64,000 nt of DNA from positions 1 to 64,000 of the forward strand of contig NZ_JJML01000019.1 in the NCBI RefSeq assembly GCF_000775285.1, read 5' to 3'. This DNA comes from Neosynechococcus sphagnicola sy1. GTDB taxonomy: Bacteria > Cyanobacteriota > Cyanobacteriia > Neosynechococcales > Neosynechococcaceae. The notes beneath the pieces were generated by a model. That model had not been told where the DNA came from and searched no databases. It worked only from the letters and a program-made list of their open reading frames with translations. This document shows, one piece after another, positions 30,753 to 42,205 of the stretch. The first letter of the stretch is position 1. Each line of letters opens with the position of its first letter. A program made the position numbers and the translations under genes.

Positions 30753-32709
30753 TAAGGACTTTGCAGGTATTCTAGAATGCCACGGGCGATCGCGGCTGCC
30801 ATTTGCGATCGATAGGCGGCTGTTGAGAGTCTAGATGCATCTTCCTGCCCCGTCACAAAGCCAATTTCTAATAAAACCGATGGCATGGTTGTACGCCTGA
30901 TTACATAAAATCGAGCGGTACGGACTCCTCGGTCTTTGGCACCGGTGCCCTGCAAGATATTGCGGTGTAACACCTGCGCCAGCCGTGCCCCGGTGGCGTA
31001 ATAGTAAGTTTCAATGCCACTAATATCGGGTCGGCTGAGGTTGATCGAGTTGGCATGGATACTGACAAAAATCGTTGCATTCACCTGGCGGGCAATCTGT
31101 ACCCGGGGTTCCAGATCGAGATCGCGGTCATCGGGGCGGGTTAACACCGCTTGAATTCCCTGTCGCTCTAGGAGGTCTGCAACCTGGCGACTCACATCTA
31201 GAACAATATTTTTCTCCCAGATTCCTCCAATGCCAACAGCCCCGACATCTGGGCCGCCATGGCCGGGATCGATCACCACAACCAAACGGCCTTTCGGAGG
31301 CCGAGGCTGGGAGATGGGGGGATAGCTTGTATTGGGTGGGGGATAGCTATTAACCGGCGGTGGTACCGTCAGTGGTCGGGTCAGGGGAGGAGGGACTTGA
31401 ACACTCTGGGTACGGGTCAATTCCAGGGCGACTAGCTGCGGGTTGGGTTGGTTAATGTCACCGATTTGAATCCCCGCCGCTGGGTATACCAGAATTGTAA
31501 CCGTGCGGGAATCTTCTTGCCGTAGTTGCAGCCGCAGAATTGGACTACCTGCCCCAGTTCTGGGGGTTCTAATCCCAGCAGCCAAGCGTGCAGGCAGATT
31601 GATTCGATAGGCACCGGCTGAACGATCCCAGCCACTGGTATAGACGACAGACCGACTTGCCTGAATCAGCAGTTGGCTGTCATTGTTCCCGAGATCAATT
31701 GCCTGAATGGTTGCCAAGTCAGGATTGCCATAGCTCGGTGGTGGAATCAGGGGAGGTGGATCTGGCGGTCGATTGGGCGTCGGCAAGTAGGGTGGATTCA
31801 GAGCCGTCCGTTGGGGGGTGTCGACAGGAACCAAGGCCACTCCCCCAAGGGCATTGCTGCCAAAGGTGCTAATCCGCGCCTCCCAGTTCGGAGCCTTACG
31901 TTCCACAAAGAGGGTGATTTGTACTGAGGGAGGCACTGCTTGAGAGTCTGTAACCTGTACCCGACTCACCCCAAAGCGATTGACAATCAGATCTCGGCGG
32001 GGTACCCGATTCGCCAAGATTGCATTGGTAAAGGTATAGGTAATCTGGCGGCGATCGCGACTGCGTTGGGTTTGTACCTGGGGATTTGCCCCACTGACAC
32101 GGACAAAAAAACCATCCGGGGTCACCCGAATATTCTGAATCTCAGTAATGGAGTCATTCCTCGGGGCAGCTGGCTGACTCCAAGGGGGGGGCTAGAACCA
32201 AGGGGCTGCACTGCATTGTCTGCATTGCCAAACTGAGGTCGAGGGAGCTGAACTGTCCACTGAGTGGGGTTGAGTCCCCGAAAACGAATCTGTTGGGAAT
32301 CGAGGGTATACCCTGGTGCTAACTCAATCACAATTCGGGTGGTCAGTCGGTCAAACTGACCCACCCGCAAGGCGCGGAATGGATCGTTTAAGGCTTGGGT
32401 GACCCCAGGGCGTCCCAAAGAGATGCCCGGTAAGTCAATCACCAATCGTGTGGGATCAGTGATTAACTGCGCCCGGGGTTGCACCCCACCCGTTGTGCGA
32501 AATTCTAGGCGGTTCTGTCTGGGGTCAAACTGCCAGGAGGTTAGCCGCCCCGAAGATTGCAGTTGTGCTATCTGTAGCGCTGCCGATCCCCTCGACATCG
32601 TTGAAACTGTTGCTTCCCCAGCCGTTGCCAGGGGAGGTGCAAGTAGGGGGGGCAGCGTTGACAGCAGACAGCAACCCAGAAAACCTGGTATTGACCAGCG
32701 AACTTTCAC
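30752..32709 (-). CDS. N-acetylmuramoyl-L-alanine amidase with AMIN domains (frameshifted)
   Basis: Secreted zinc amidase cutting the stem peptide from glycan strands. MKVRWSIPGFLGCCLLSTLP is a signal peptide, followed by an AMIN domain (LTSWQFDPRQNRLEFRTTGG), a second AMIN-like domain after VTPDGFFVRVSG, a Pro-rich linker, and Amidase_3: VVVIDPGHGGPDVGAVGIGG, IFVSIHANSINLS, PSVLLEIGFVTG with zinc ligands H, E, H and the catalytic E. The two parts are out of frame at a C8 run (32184-32191); adding one C gives SSPPPWSQPAAPRNDSITEI and a single protein of about 652 residues. In cyanobacteria AmiC-type enzymes act in cell separation or septal pores; which applies here is unknown. Confidence 0.9.
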
Positions 32710-32795
32710 AGACCTAAACTCCTCACGATTTCCATTGCCAAGCTGGATGCTGTACCCCCCTGGGACGTAGATACAGCTGTTTAAGTTTCAGTCCC

Positions 32796-34231
32796 TTAGG
32801 GCTGATGGGGTTCTTGGGAGGCTTCAAGTACCGAGATGGCTGTCAGCGGGGCTGGGACTTCTGTTGTCGGGATCATCGTTGGTTCTGGGAACACTAACCG
32901 CAGCAGTGGGGGGAGCCAAAAATGTTGTCAGAATCACCATCATCACAATTGCCGCCTCTAAGGGGGGGGTACAGCACCCCCGTTGCCGCCCCAACACTGA
33001 CGAATACCAGACCCACCTCCCCCCGAGGAATCATGCCGACGCCAATGGCCAGACGGTTAATCTGGGGTTGCCCAAATACGGCCAAGCCCGTCACCACTTT
33101 ACCCACAATCGCGACGGTAATCAGAAACGCAGCCATCACCAACCCCTCTCGATTACTGGGGACGCTAGGGTTGAGCACACCCAAGTCGGTTCTGGCACCC
33201 ACTACCACAAAGAAAATCGGCACGAGCATGTCAGCAATGGGGCGGATTTGCTTCTCCAATTCCCCCCGCTTCTCGGTTTCTGCCAAAATCAGCCCAGCGG
33301 CAAATGCTCCCAAAATTGCTTCCAGTTGGATGGCGGCACCGACATAGGACAGGAGAAAGGCAAAAATCAGCGCTGAGATCAGGAGGTGCCCCCGCGTTTT
33401 AAGCCCATTGACCAAGGCGACAAAGTAGGGACTTAAGAAACGTCCCAGTAAAATTGAGCCAATCAGAAACACAGCGGCACTAACGATCAGGTAAATAACA
33501 TTACTAACCGCAACTTCACCGGTTTTGGCTAAACTGGCGACGACCGCTAGTACCACAATCCCCAGGACATCGTCCAAGACTGCGGCACCAATGATAATTT
33601 GCCCCTCTCGGGAGGTAAGGCGCTGAATTTCTGCTAGTACCTTGGCCGTAATGCCAATACTTGTGGCAGTCAGGGCAGCCCCGGCAAAAATTGCCGGTAC
33701 CGCCGCCACCCCAAACAACAGCATCAGCCCTGTCGTCCCAGCAACGAAGGGAACGGCTACTCCCACCACCGCCACTGTTGCAGCTTGAGGGCCAACCTTC
33801 AGGAGTTCGGTGAGGTCTGATTCCAGGCCAATCTCAAACAGCAGAATAATCACCCCTACCTCTGCCAATACTGTCATCACCTCACTTACAGCCTCAAAGG
33901 TGGGGGGGACGGCGTTGGGTTCTAAGGGCGTTGTTGCCTGAAGGAAGGCCATGATGAGGGAATTGCTACTCTCGCCACCCCCTTCGGGGAACACTAGCAA
34001 GTGCAATGCTGAAACACCCACTACAACCCCACCCAAGAGTTCGCCCAGAACCGGCGGCAGGTTGATCCGGTAACACAGTTCGCCCCCCAGCTTACTGGCG
34101 AGGTAAATGACCACCAGACTCACTAATACACCTGCTAGCACCAGGGGGCCATCCGCTGGGGGGGCAGTTGCCAGCAGGGGAATCAGGGGAGAGAGGGCAG
34201 GAAAGCCAGGAACCCAAGCCATTACATCCAT
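32796..34231 (-). CDS. NhaS3-type Na+/H+ antiporter, CPA2 family (two tail frameshifts)
   Basis: An integral membrane antiporter with about 12-13 predicted helices, e.g. GPLVLAGVLVSLVVIYLA, LAEVGVIILLFEIGLESDLT, GAALTATSIGITAKVLAEIQ, GAAVLDDVLGIVVLAVVASL (the ion-binding-type DD region), and LAIGVGMIPRGEVGLVFVSV. These match NhaS3, the thylakoid Na+/H+ antiporter of cyanobacteria. Near the end the frame breaks in G8 at 32962-32969 and again in G6 at 32908-32913 (plus strand); deleting one base in each gives YPPLEAAIVMMVILTTFLAP then PLLRLVFPEPTMIPTTEVPA and a stop at 32796, so about 478 residues. Assigning NhaS3 rather than another CPA2 member is by resemblance. Confidence 0.87.
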
Positions 34232-34375
34232 GAGATTCAGTACTCGTCCTGTCTAATTTACATGCTTCTCCCTCAATTAGAGCGATCGCGGAGCAGGAGT
34301 TCTGAGAAGGGTGCTACAGAATCCTAGAGCTAGAGGGCGATTTTTTACCCATTGACGGCGCGGAAATCAAGGAGC

Positions 34376-35188
34376 TTAGACAAAAACTCGATGCTGTAAA
34401 CAGGGCATCTGGCGACGAACTTGTTCCAACCGAGAGGGTTCAATGGCAGCGATCGCCACCCCTGGAGTATCTCCCGCATCGGCTAAAATCACCCCCCAAG
34501 GGTCAACAATCATGGCATGACCGTGGGATTGACGGATGGAATTGTGTTTACCTACCTGGGCGGGGGCGATGATGTAGCAGGTATTCTCGATGGCTCTGGC
34601 TTGCAAGAGCACCTGCCAGTGATCCTTCCCCGTGTAGGCCGTAAAGGCTGCGGGGACAAACAGCACGTCTGCCCCCATCCGGGAGAGATGGCGGTACAAC
34701 TCTGGGAAGCGGACATCATAGCAAACCGATAGCCCCAGATTCCCCAAATGCTGGGACGCATAAACCGGCGGCATCCGGATCCCTGCCATTACTGTCCCAG
34801 ACTCTTGATAGGTATTGCCATCGGGGAGGTTGACATCAAACAGATGTACCTTTTCGTAACGAGCCTGCTCCTGACCATTGGCATCAATCAACAGAGCCGT
34901 ATTGTAAACCTTGCCATTGCCCACGGGCATCGGGAACCCCCCTCCCAAGATGCTCACCTGAAAACGCTGGGCCATCACCCGTAGAAATTTCTCACTTTCC
35001 CGGGCGATCTGCTCTGCCTGAGCCATTTTGGCCGCTTCATCCCCCAGAAAGGAGAAATTTTCTGGCAACCCCACCAACTCAGCTCCTCGACGGACGGCGA
35101 GTTCAATTAACTCTTCAGCCTGAGCTAGATTCTTGTGCAGATCAGTCACACTGGTCATCTGCACAGCGGCAGCCAGATAAGATTTCAT
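34376..35188 (-). CDS. Carbon-nitrogen hydrolase (Nit/omega-amidase-like)
   Basis: Nitrilase superfamily with the catalytic triad glutamate in VGLPENFSFLGD (E43), lysine in ARYEKVHLFDVNLP and cysteine in LGLSVCYDVRFPELYR. These sequence contexts match the NIT1/NIT2 branch: deaminated glutathione amidase or omega-amidase. The N-terminus MKSYLAAAVQMTSVTDLHKN is standard and the 270-residue length normal. The likely role is metabolite repair or amide hydrolysis in the cytoplasm; the substrate is not decidable by eye. Confidence 0.9.
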   Translation of the reverse strand: MKSYLAAAVQMTSVTDLHKNLAQAEELIELAVRRGAELVGLPENFSFLGDEAAKMAQAEQIARESEKFLRVMAQRFQVSILGGGFPMPVGNGKVYNTALLIDANGQEQARYEKVHLFDVNLPDGNTYQESGTVMAGIRMPPVYASQHLGNLGLSVCYDVRFPELYRHLSRMGADVLFVPAAFTAYTGKDHWQVLLQARAIENTCYIIAPAQVGKHNSIRQSHGHAMIVDPWGVILADAGDTPGVAIAAIEPSRLEQVRRQMPCLQHRVFV

Positions 35189-35377
35189 GGGTATCGGTAG
35201 TTAGGGCAATGATTCTGGACTCTATATTTTCACCTGAAAGGGCTACAGATGATCCAGCAGGCCGTTAACTTTTTCGGAGGTCGCAGTCTCTGCCGCCACT
35301 GCATTCAACCTCCCACTACCCCTGGCATGGGGTTGCACGGGTGGGATGTCCTCTAATGGAAGTATGTCTTCAACACG

Positions 35378-35872
35378 ATGGTATCGAACTCATCCCCTTT
35401 ACCCTTAGAACATCCCGACTACCTACAACATCGATTCTGGATGGGACGAGCGTTGGAACTGGCAACCATGGCCGGCAACGAGGGAGAGGTACCCGTGGGA
35501 GCGGTGATTCTCAATGCTCAAGGTCAGGTGATCGCAGAATCTGAGAACCGTCGGCAACGGGATCACGATCCCACTGCCCATGCAGAAATTCTCGCCCTGC
35601 GAACTGCGGGGCAGGCTCTCGGTCGCTGGCATCTCATTGACTGCACCCTCTATGTCACCTTAGAACCCTGTCCGATGTGTGCGGGTGCCCTGCTGCAAGC
35701 CCGTCTGGGCTGCTTGATTTACGGCGTCGATGACCCTAAAACCGGTGCCATTCGGACAGTGCTGAATTTGCCCGATAGTGCCAGCTCCTACCATCGGTTG
35801 CGCGTCCTGAGCGGCATTCGGGAGATCGCCTGTCGTCAGCAACTTCAGGATTGGTTTGCCCAACGGCGCTGA
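35378..35872 (+). CDS. tadA: tRNA adenosine(34) deaminase
   Basis: Deaminates A34 of tRNA-Arg(ACG) to inosine. The zinc site is complete: HAE in DPTAHAEILALRTAGQALG, and PCPMCAGALLQARLGCL with the two cysteines. GNEGEVPVGAVILNAQGQVI and YGVDDPKTGAIRTVLNLPD also match. The frame starts at 35378 (MVSNSSPLPLEHPDYLQHRF), giving 164 residues; a later start near LQHRFWMGRALELA is possible since the deaminase fold begins there. It stands between divergent and unrelated genes. Confidence 0.93.
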   Translation: MVSNSSPLPLEHPDYLQHRFWMGRALELATMAGNEGEVPVGAVILNAQGQVIAESENRRQRDHDPTAHAEILALRTAGQALGRWHLIDCTLYVTLEPCPMCAGALLQARLGCLIYGVDDPKTGAIRTVLNLPDSASSYHRLRVLSGIREIACRQQLQDWFAQRR

Positions 35873-36071
35873 TGGGAACCCTAAAGTCCCCTCGCCATCT
35901 AAGAAATGCAGCAGGGGAGAGACACGGAATCCACCCTGAATTTGAAGGAATTCTTAACCACCCGCCGCAACAATTCCGCGTATGCTCAAAAACATCTCGG
36001 ATTTTCTGAGAATTCGTAGCTTTTCTTAACAAATTGATTTACAATCATTTACATAAGAGCCCGACGTTAAC

Positions 36072-36269
36072 ATGGAAACCAGTTTACAGACGCGACTGAT
36101 CTGCTTCCTTGAGCAAGAGATGGCAGTTCCTCCCGGTGCGATCGCGATCGCCCTCCGTCAGCAGGAGGTCTTCCCATCACTAATTCCCCTGATTCTTTGG
36201 CAGTATGGGCTGATTACCCTGGATCAGTTGGATCGAGTCTTTGACTGGCTGGAGGCCGTTCAAGTTTAA
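36072..36269 (+). CDS. DUF2949 family protein
   Basis: A 65-residue cyanobacterial protein: RLICFLEQEMAVPPGAIAIA followed by PLILWQYGLITLDQLDRVFDWLE, the conserved DUF2949 pattern. Predicted all-helical and soluble; no known function. Its ATG follows a short spacer. The second ftsH gene begins 80 bp downstream on the same strand, but cotranscription is uncertain. Confidence 0.82.
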   Translation: METSLQTRLICFLEQEMAVPPGAIAIALRQQEVFPSLIPLILWQYGLITLDQLDRVFDWLEAVQV

Positions 36270-36349
36270 GGGGCGTCGGTCGCTGTCTTTGCATCCCTTC
36301 GCCCTAAACGTCAACAATGAAATTGGCTTGAATTTTATCAGGATGTACT

Positions 36350-38247
36350 ATGCCGATTAAAAACTCAACCCACCCCGTCCCGTGCCCGCCAAATCGCCAA
36401 TATTGTGTTGCTGGTATCGGGCCTATTTCTGGTGGTGAACTTGTTTTTTCCCAATCTATTTGGTTCGCCGACCCCCAGTGTTCCCTATAGCCTGTTCATC
36501 CACCAAGTGGATGCGGGGGATGTGACCCGCGTGGCGGTGGGTCAAAATCAGATTCGCTACCAAGTCAAGGGTGAAACAGACAAACCCGGACAAGTGCTGT
36601 CAACCACCCCGATTTTTGATCTGGAACTACCCAAGCGTCTTGAAGATAAGGGAGTCGAGTTCGCAGCGATTCCAGTACAAAACAATTGGTTGGGCAGCTT
36701 GTTGAGCTGGATAATTCCTCCTCTGATCTTTGTTGCCATCTGGCAATTTTTCAGTAGTCGAGGGGGTGGTAGCCCTCAGGGCGTGCTCTCGATTGGCAAG
36801 AGCAAGGCCAAAGTCTATGTCGAGGGAGAATCGGAGCGGGTTACCTTCGCGGATGTCGCGGGGGTAGATGAAGCCAAAACCGAATTGGTGGAAATCGTTG
36901 AGTTTCTGAAAAGCCCCGATCGCTTCACCCAACTGGGAGCCAGAATTCCCAAGGGCGTGCTGCTGATCGGGCCTCCCGGTACCGGTAAAACCTTACTGGC
37001 AAAAGCCGTAGCCGGAGAAGCTGGGGTGCCGGTTTTTCAGCATCTCTGGTTCCGAATTTGTCGAACTGTTTGTGGGAGTCGGTTCAGCCCGGGTGCGGGA
37101 TCTGTTTGATCAGGCGAAGAAACAAGCCCCCTGCATTGTCTTTATTGACGAATTGGACGCCATTGGTAAGTCCCGCAGTAGTGGTGGGTTTTATGGGGGC
37201 AATGATGAGCGGGAGCAGACTCTCAACCAGTTGTTGACCGAAATGGATGGGTTTGCGGTGGGCGAAGCCACGGTAATTGTGCTGGCAGCAACCAACCGCC
37301 CTGAAAGTCTCGATCAAGCTCTCCTGCGTCCGGGACGCTTTGATCGCCAGGTGCTGGTAGATCGTCCGGATTTGTCTGGGCGGGAAACCATCCTCAAAAT
37401 TCATGCCCAGAAAGTGAAGCTTGGCTCCGATATTGATCTGAAGGCGATCGCCACTCGTACCCCCGGATTTGCCGGAGCCGATCTCGCCAACTTAGTCAAT
37501 GAAGCCGCCTTACTGGCTGCTCGAAACAATCGGGCTGCCGTGGCGCAAGCGGACTTTGCAGAAGCGATTGAACGAGTGGTTGCGGGTCTGGAGAAGAAAA
37601 GTCGTGTGCTCAACGAGAAAGAGAAGAAAATTGTCGCCTATCACGAAGTCGGTCATGCTCTAGTGGGCTACGCCTTGGGCGGAGGCAGTGGTCGAGTCGA
37701 AAAGATCTCGATTGTTCCTCGGGGGATGGCCGCTTTGGGTTACACCTTACAACTGCCCACGGAAGACCGTTTCTTGCTAGATGAAGCAGAACTTCGCGGC
37801 CAGATTGCGACTCTGCTGGGTGGCCGTTCCGCCGAAGAGATTGTCTTTAATAGCATCACCACGGGGGCTTCCAATGACCTACAACGCGCCACGGATCTTG
37901 CAGAACGCATGGTCACCAGCTATGGCATGAGTAAGGTCTTGGGGCCACTAGCCTATCAGCAGGGGCAACAGGCAATGTTCCTGGGTAACCAGGCTCCCAA
38001 CCCCCGTCGCCTGGTCAGCGAAGAAACGGCAGAAGCGATTGACCGTGAGGTCAAGGACATTGTGGAAACCGCCCATGATCAGGCGTTGGAGATTCTGAAG
38101 CAAAACCGCGATCTCTTGGAAGAGATTTCCCTGAAACTCTTGGAGACTGAGGTAGTTGAAGGGGAAGCCCTGCATCAGCTGTTGGGTAAGGCTCAATTAC
38201 CTACTGCCTTGACGATACCGATGCCCCCCATCCCGGTGGAAGTATAG
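36350..38247 (+). CDS. ftsH: Second FtsH protease (two frameshifts)
   Basis: A second membrane AAA+ zinc protease. N-terminal segment [20 protein letters not shown], periplasmic region with [20 protein letters not shown], second segment [20 protein letters not shown], Walker A GPPGTGKT, Walker [13 protein letters not shown], and zinc site [11 protein letters not shown]. Two probable indels: an extra A in 36359-36363 (correction gives start [14 protein letters not shown]) and an extra base at 37029-37036, where [18 protein letters not shown] is recovered. The corrected protein has about 631 residues. The N-terminus resembles FtsH4 (Slr1604) of Synechocystis, which forms complexes on thylakoids; subtype is inference. 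Confidence 0.93.
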
Positions 38248-38254
38248 CAAAGGT

Positions 38255-39172
38255 TTAAATATCGCTTGTTTGACGACCAGCCTCCCCCCAGCGGGGAGGT
38301 TTTGGTTTGTCTAGTTCTGCCCGGACTGCAAACCGCAGTTTGGCTGATCGCGATCGCGGATTCTCCGTCAATTCATCGGCTTGGGGCAAGATCGGTTTTT
38401 TGGTCAGCACTTGTAAGTCTGGATGGTTGCGAAAGCTATGCTTCACAATCCGATCTTCCAAACTGTGAAAACTAATCACCCCGATGCGCCCCCCTGGTTT
38501 GAGCCAATGGGGTGCCCGTTGCAAGAAGGTTTCCAGGCAGGTTAATTCTCGATTGACGGCAATGCGGAGAGCTTGAAACACCCGCGTTGCAGGATGAATG
38601 CGGCCATAGCGATATTTCGAGGGCACCACTTGGGCGATCGCTGCTGCCAGTTCTGTGGTGGTCTGAAAGGGGCGACGCTCGACAATCCGCTGGGCAATCC
38701 GGCGCGAGAGCCGTTCCTCCCCATAGGTAAAAAAGATTTCGGCTAGGGCTGGGGCATCCCACGTATTGATCACCACCGCCGCCGTCAATGCTTGTCGTTG
38801 ATCCATCCGCATATCCAGCGCCGCTTCCTGGCGGAAGCTAAACCCCCGATCTGAAGTATCCAGTTGGGCAGAACTTACCCCCAGATCGGCAATGATGCCA
38901 TCCCAGGTCTGTCCATCCCCAGGGTAGTCGGCAAAGTTACCCCGCCAAAACTCGAGGCGATCGCCGTAGTCAGCCAGCTTAACCGCCGCCGCTGCGATCG
39001 CCAACGCATCCTGATCAATGGCGGTGACCCGGACATCTGGGAATGTCTCTAGTATTCCTCGTGTGTGTCCACCCCCACCGACGGTGGCATCTAAATAGTG
39101 ACCCCCTGGCTGGATGTTCAGTCCGGCCATCAGTTCCCGACTTAAGACTGAAATATGAACGAACTCGGTCAT
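38255..39172 (-). CDS. rsmH: 16S rRNA (cytosine(1402)-N(4))-methyltransferase
   Basis: Formerly MraW. SAM-binding [40 protein letters not shown], and the catalytic-side motif [20 protein letters not shown] are plain. At 305 residues it has normal length. It starts [15 protein letters not shown] with the ATG overlapping the stop of the STAND NTPase gene (ATGA), so translation may be coupled to that gene. It converges with the second ftsH across 7 bp. It is not in a dcw cell-wall cluster here. Confidence 0.95.
   Translation of the reverse strand: MTEFVHISVLSRELMAGLNIQPGGHYLDATVGGGGHTRGILETFPDVRVTAIDQDALAIAAAAVKLADYGDRLEFWRGNFADYPGDGQTWDGIIADLGVSSAQLDTSDRGFSFRQEAALDMRMDQRQALTAAVVINTWDAPALAEIFFTYGEERLSRRIAQRIVERRPFQTTTELAAAIAQVVPSKYRYGRIHPATRVFQALRIAVNRELTCLETFLQRAPHWLKPGGRIGVISFHSLEDRIVKHSFRNHPDLQVLTKKPILPQADELTENPRSRSAKLRFAVRAELDKPKPPRWGEAGRQTSDI
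38281..38304 (+). terminator. ftsH terminator located inside the rsmH 3' coding end
   Basis: CCTCCCC (38281-38287), loop CCAGC, GGGGAGG (38293-38299), then TTTTGG. It lies 34 bp past the ftsH stop and encodes, on the other strand, the Pro-rich KPPRWGEAG tail of RsmH. Confidence 0.75.
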
Positions 39173-41545
39173 GACGGTTTGGAGGTAGCGACCAGGGCTT
39201 GTTGCACCTTTCGTACCTGCTTAGGAGCCGCCATTGTAGCAAACAGTTGCAGCGCCCGCTCAAAACAGGGCTGACTGGCAACCCCATCCCCTTGGGCTTG
39301 ATAGGTTAACCCCAGTTGAAAGTGGGCTTCTGCGAGATCGCAGTGGGTTCCAATTGGCTCCAAAATTTCCAGGGCGGCGGTGTGATAGGTGAAAGCGGTG
39401 GCAAAATTCCCCTGACGGCGGTACAGCTCTGCCAAGCCACTGAGGGCATTGCCCCTGACCTGGGGATAGTAGTTTTCATCGGCATAGGCGATCGCACGCT
39501 GCAACAGCTCATCAGCGATCGCCTGTTGTCCTAGATTCTTATAGGTTAATCCTAGGAAGAGGAAGCGATGACCGGTTCCCAAGATCGGTTGCTGCTGCAT
39601 CTGGGTCATAAATTGCGCAGCATGGGTCTCAGCTTGCGGAGTATTACCCAAACAGGAGGCCACAAACGCTGTGAACACATCCACCGAAGGATTGTATAAA
39701 TCCGCTAAACCTGCCTGGATTAATTGCTGTTTGCCGTCGGTTGCTAAGGCGGTAAATACCGCCAAGGCTGCGTCTAGCTCCCACAGCTCCAGTTGGCAGA
39801 TGCCAATATTGAACAGGTCATGCTGTTGCCAGTTCTTGAGATTCAGGCGTTTTAAGCAGTTGTGATTCTGAGGGGAAGCCTCCTGGAGCAGTTGATGTGC
39901 CAGTTTACTGGACTTTTGATGGCAAGCGATCGCCCCGTGGATATTGCCCGAGAGCCGATACAAAACCCCCCAGAATGCTATTGAGTCCACTGAGGTGATA
40001 GCCGGATTGTATCTGAGGCAGAATTTGATGAATGGCAACTTGCATCTGTTGGGATAATCCCAGCTTGTAAAACGATCGCCCCAGACGCTCGACCCCCGGC
40101 AGTTTGGTGGGTCGCCGCTGTAATATCACCTCGGCTGCCCCTTCATAGTCCTGGACGGCCAGATGGTGATAGTAAGCCTCGAAGGCTTGGAGGGCATCTT
40201 CTACGGTGTCAATGACGCTGACACTCTCCGTCCAGAATCTCGCCGCCGCTTGGTGGGCTTTGACCTGATACCCCCCCTGACGTAAGCCGGCGATCGCAGC
40301 AATTTGAATCACCGGATGCAGCCAGTAGGTACCTCGGCAATGCTCGATCAGGGAACGATTCCGCAGCGATTCCACCACCCGCCGTTGTCCTGTGGGAGGC
40401 AGATCCCATAGAAGTGCTAAGAGTCCGGCAACGGGGACGCTGGGCACCTCTTGAAAGCGATAGCATCCTAGGCGGCACAGCAGGCGATAGGCATCCGGAT
40501 CTAATTGTTGCAGGCGGCTGAACTGCCCAGACACCAAATCGACCAGATCCGCATGGGTCAGCGGGTCTTGCTGGTAATACTGCCAGTAAGCGCCCATGTC
40601 TCCCCCAAAGTCCAGGGTGATGGCGCTGGCAATAATTTCCATTGCCTTTGCATTGCCCCCATAGGCTTTATGGATCATCCCAAGGGTAGACGAGTCAATG
40701 TCAATCCCCTGTCGCTCAAATACCTGCTGCCAGGCAGCTGTATCTAATCCAGGAAGCAGGTAATGGGCGACAGTGACGGCGGATTCACACAGGCGATCGC
40801 GGCTGGTAATCAGCGTCACTGAGGCAAGGGAGGGATGGGCGAGCATCTGGAGTAATTCCACGTAGCGACGGTGGGCTGAGATCAACTTCCCGTCCGCATC
40901 CAGGGATGGTTCCAGGTTATCAATCAAGATGCCAATGGGCTGAGACTGCAACCGTCGCTTTAGCCGATCCAGGGAAATCCCAAACTCCCGTCCCGGCTCC
41001 TCGTTGAGTTGGCGCAACCGCTCTTCGACCCAACTCTCTACGGAGGTAATATAGGGGCTTTCCTTGGCGATGGTAAATTCTAAAACCAGGGTAAATGCCT
41101 GCTGCAAAAAGCGACGCGCCAAGGTGGTTTTACCAATGCCCCCCTGTCCCTGAATCAGAATGATCTTGGCTCCCCGAGCCACCTGCCTCTGGAGATGGGA
41201 GATCGCCCCCGCCCGACCTACAAACTGGCAATCCTGACTTTGGTCCGTCCGAGGGAGTTGACTCCGTTGAGCAGTCATGTGCCGCCGAATCACGGTTTGC
41301 AGATTGCCTTTGGTGATCTTTTCCCCCAGCAACTGCGACAACTGCTGCCATAACTGGGCACTGACATCTTTAATATGGCCTTCTGTATAGCCGTTTTGCT
41401 GGGCAATTTCTGCATATTTATGCCCTTGCCATACCTCCTGCAACAGTTGGGCTTGAAGATGACTCAAATGACGACCCGTATGATCAACGACCCATCCGTC
41501 AACTAGGGTCAGTACCGCTTCTGCATTTAGGTCAGTGTCAGCCAT
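39169..41545 (-). CDS. STAND (NB-ARC) NTPase with N-terminal HTH and TPR repeats (frameshifted)
   Basis: Residues 1-95 form a helix-turn-helix-like domain ([20 protein letters not shown]) of the type seen in cyanobacterial vMAP-associated ATPases. The NTPase has Walker [18 protein letters not shown], Walker [14 protein letters not shown], a sensor-like LITSRDRL, and an NB-ARC winged-helix region ([20 protein letters not shown]). The C-terminus is a TPR array ([56 protein letters not shown]). The frame breaks in C6 at 39966-39971; one base fewer gives [17 protein letters not shown]. Corrected length about 792. STAND proteins are signal-activated switches; regulation or defence are both possible. 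No effector domain was seen. Confidence 0.87.
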
Positions 41546-41588
41546 CTAGACTCGACCTCTTTAAAACAAGGGGCAGGTTAGGAGTTAG

Positions 41589-42110
41589 CTAGGTTAGCCC
41601 CCCCAGCCGAATGCCTGCCCCCAGAATTACCAGCAAGACGGCCAGGGTTGTCACCCCCACAATGTGATACGCAAGGGAGTTCAGGGTTTCTTGATACAAT
41701 CGAGGGATGATGAAAAATCGGGCGTGAATTGCCAGACCCAAGGTGAGCAGCAGCAATCCCAGTTTGATGGCAATGTAGGTCGAAAGAAACCCATCAAATT
41801 TCCAGAAATCCTGCAAGCCCGGAAAATAAATCCACGTCAGCCACAGACCGGTGATCCCTTGCAACACGAGGGCGGTTAGTCCCAAGGGCTCGAAGGACTC
41901 TTCAAAATTGTGAATCAGAGCGGGATTGCAGCTTTTCAGTGCCTTGGGCAGAACCATTACCGCTAGCACCAGATGTCCGCCAGTCCAGACTGTGGCTCCC
42001 AGGGTATGCACAATCACTAGAATTTTAAATAGCACTTGAAATCGGGGTGGGGCAGGGGGCGACAATTTCCTGAATACATCCAGGCTCGGATCTGAGCATA
42101 GCGTCTCCAT
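41589..42110 (-). CDS. CopD-like membrane protein
   Basis: A four-helix membrane protein: FKILVIVHTLGATVWTGGHL, LTALVLQGITGLWLTWIYF, TYIAIKLGLLLLTLGLAIHA and VGVTTLAVLLVILGAGIRLG. The conserved histidines in IVHTLGATVWTGGHLVLAV fit the CopD/heme-or copper-binding membrane family (PF05425-like). Function may be copper or heme handling at the plasma membrane, unproven. 173 residues. The upstream spacer (42111-42300) has AT-rich promoter-like boxes TATAAAG/TATAAC facing either way. Confidence 0.7.
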   Translation of the reverse strand: METLCSDPSLDVFRKLSPPAPPRFQVLFKILVIVHTLGATVWTGGHLVLAVMVLPKALKSCNPALIHNFEESFEPLGLTALVLQGITGLWLTWIYFPGLQDFWKFDGFLSTYIAIKLGLLLLTLGLAIHARFFIIPRLYQETLNSLAYHIVGVTTLAVLLVILGAGIRLGGLT

Positions 42111-42205
42111 AGATGGCGAGGATATCGACGTTACCCCTAGCTTTGAATTCCAAGGAAATCTATAAAGTTTTATAACGAAGAATTTGTGTCTTCTGCTACT
42201 ATATC

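Noticed and set aside
32864-33376. 170-codon frame opposite the antiporter gene
   Set aside because: Complement of membrane helices; composition is shadow-like.
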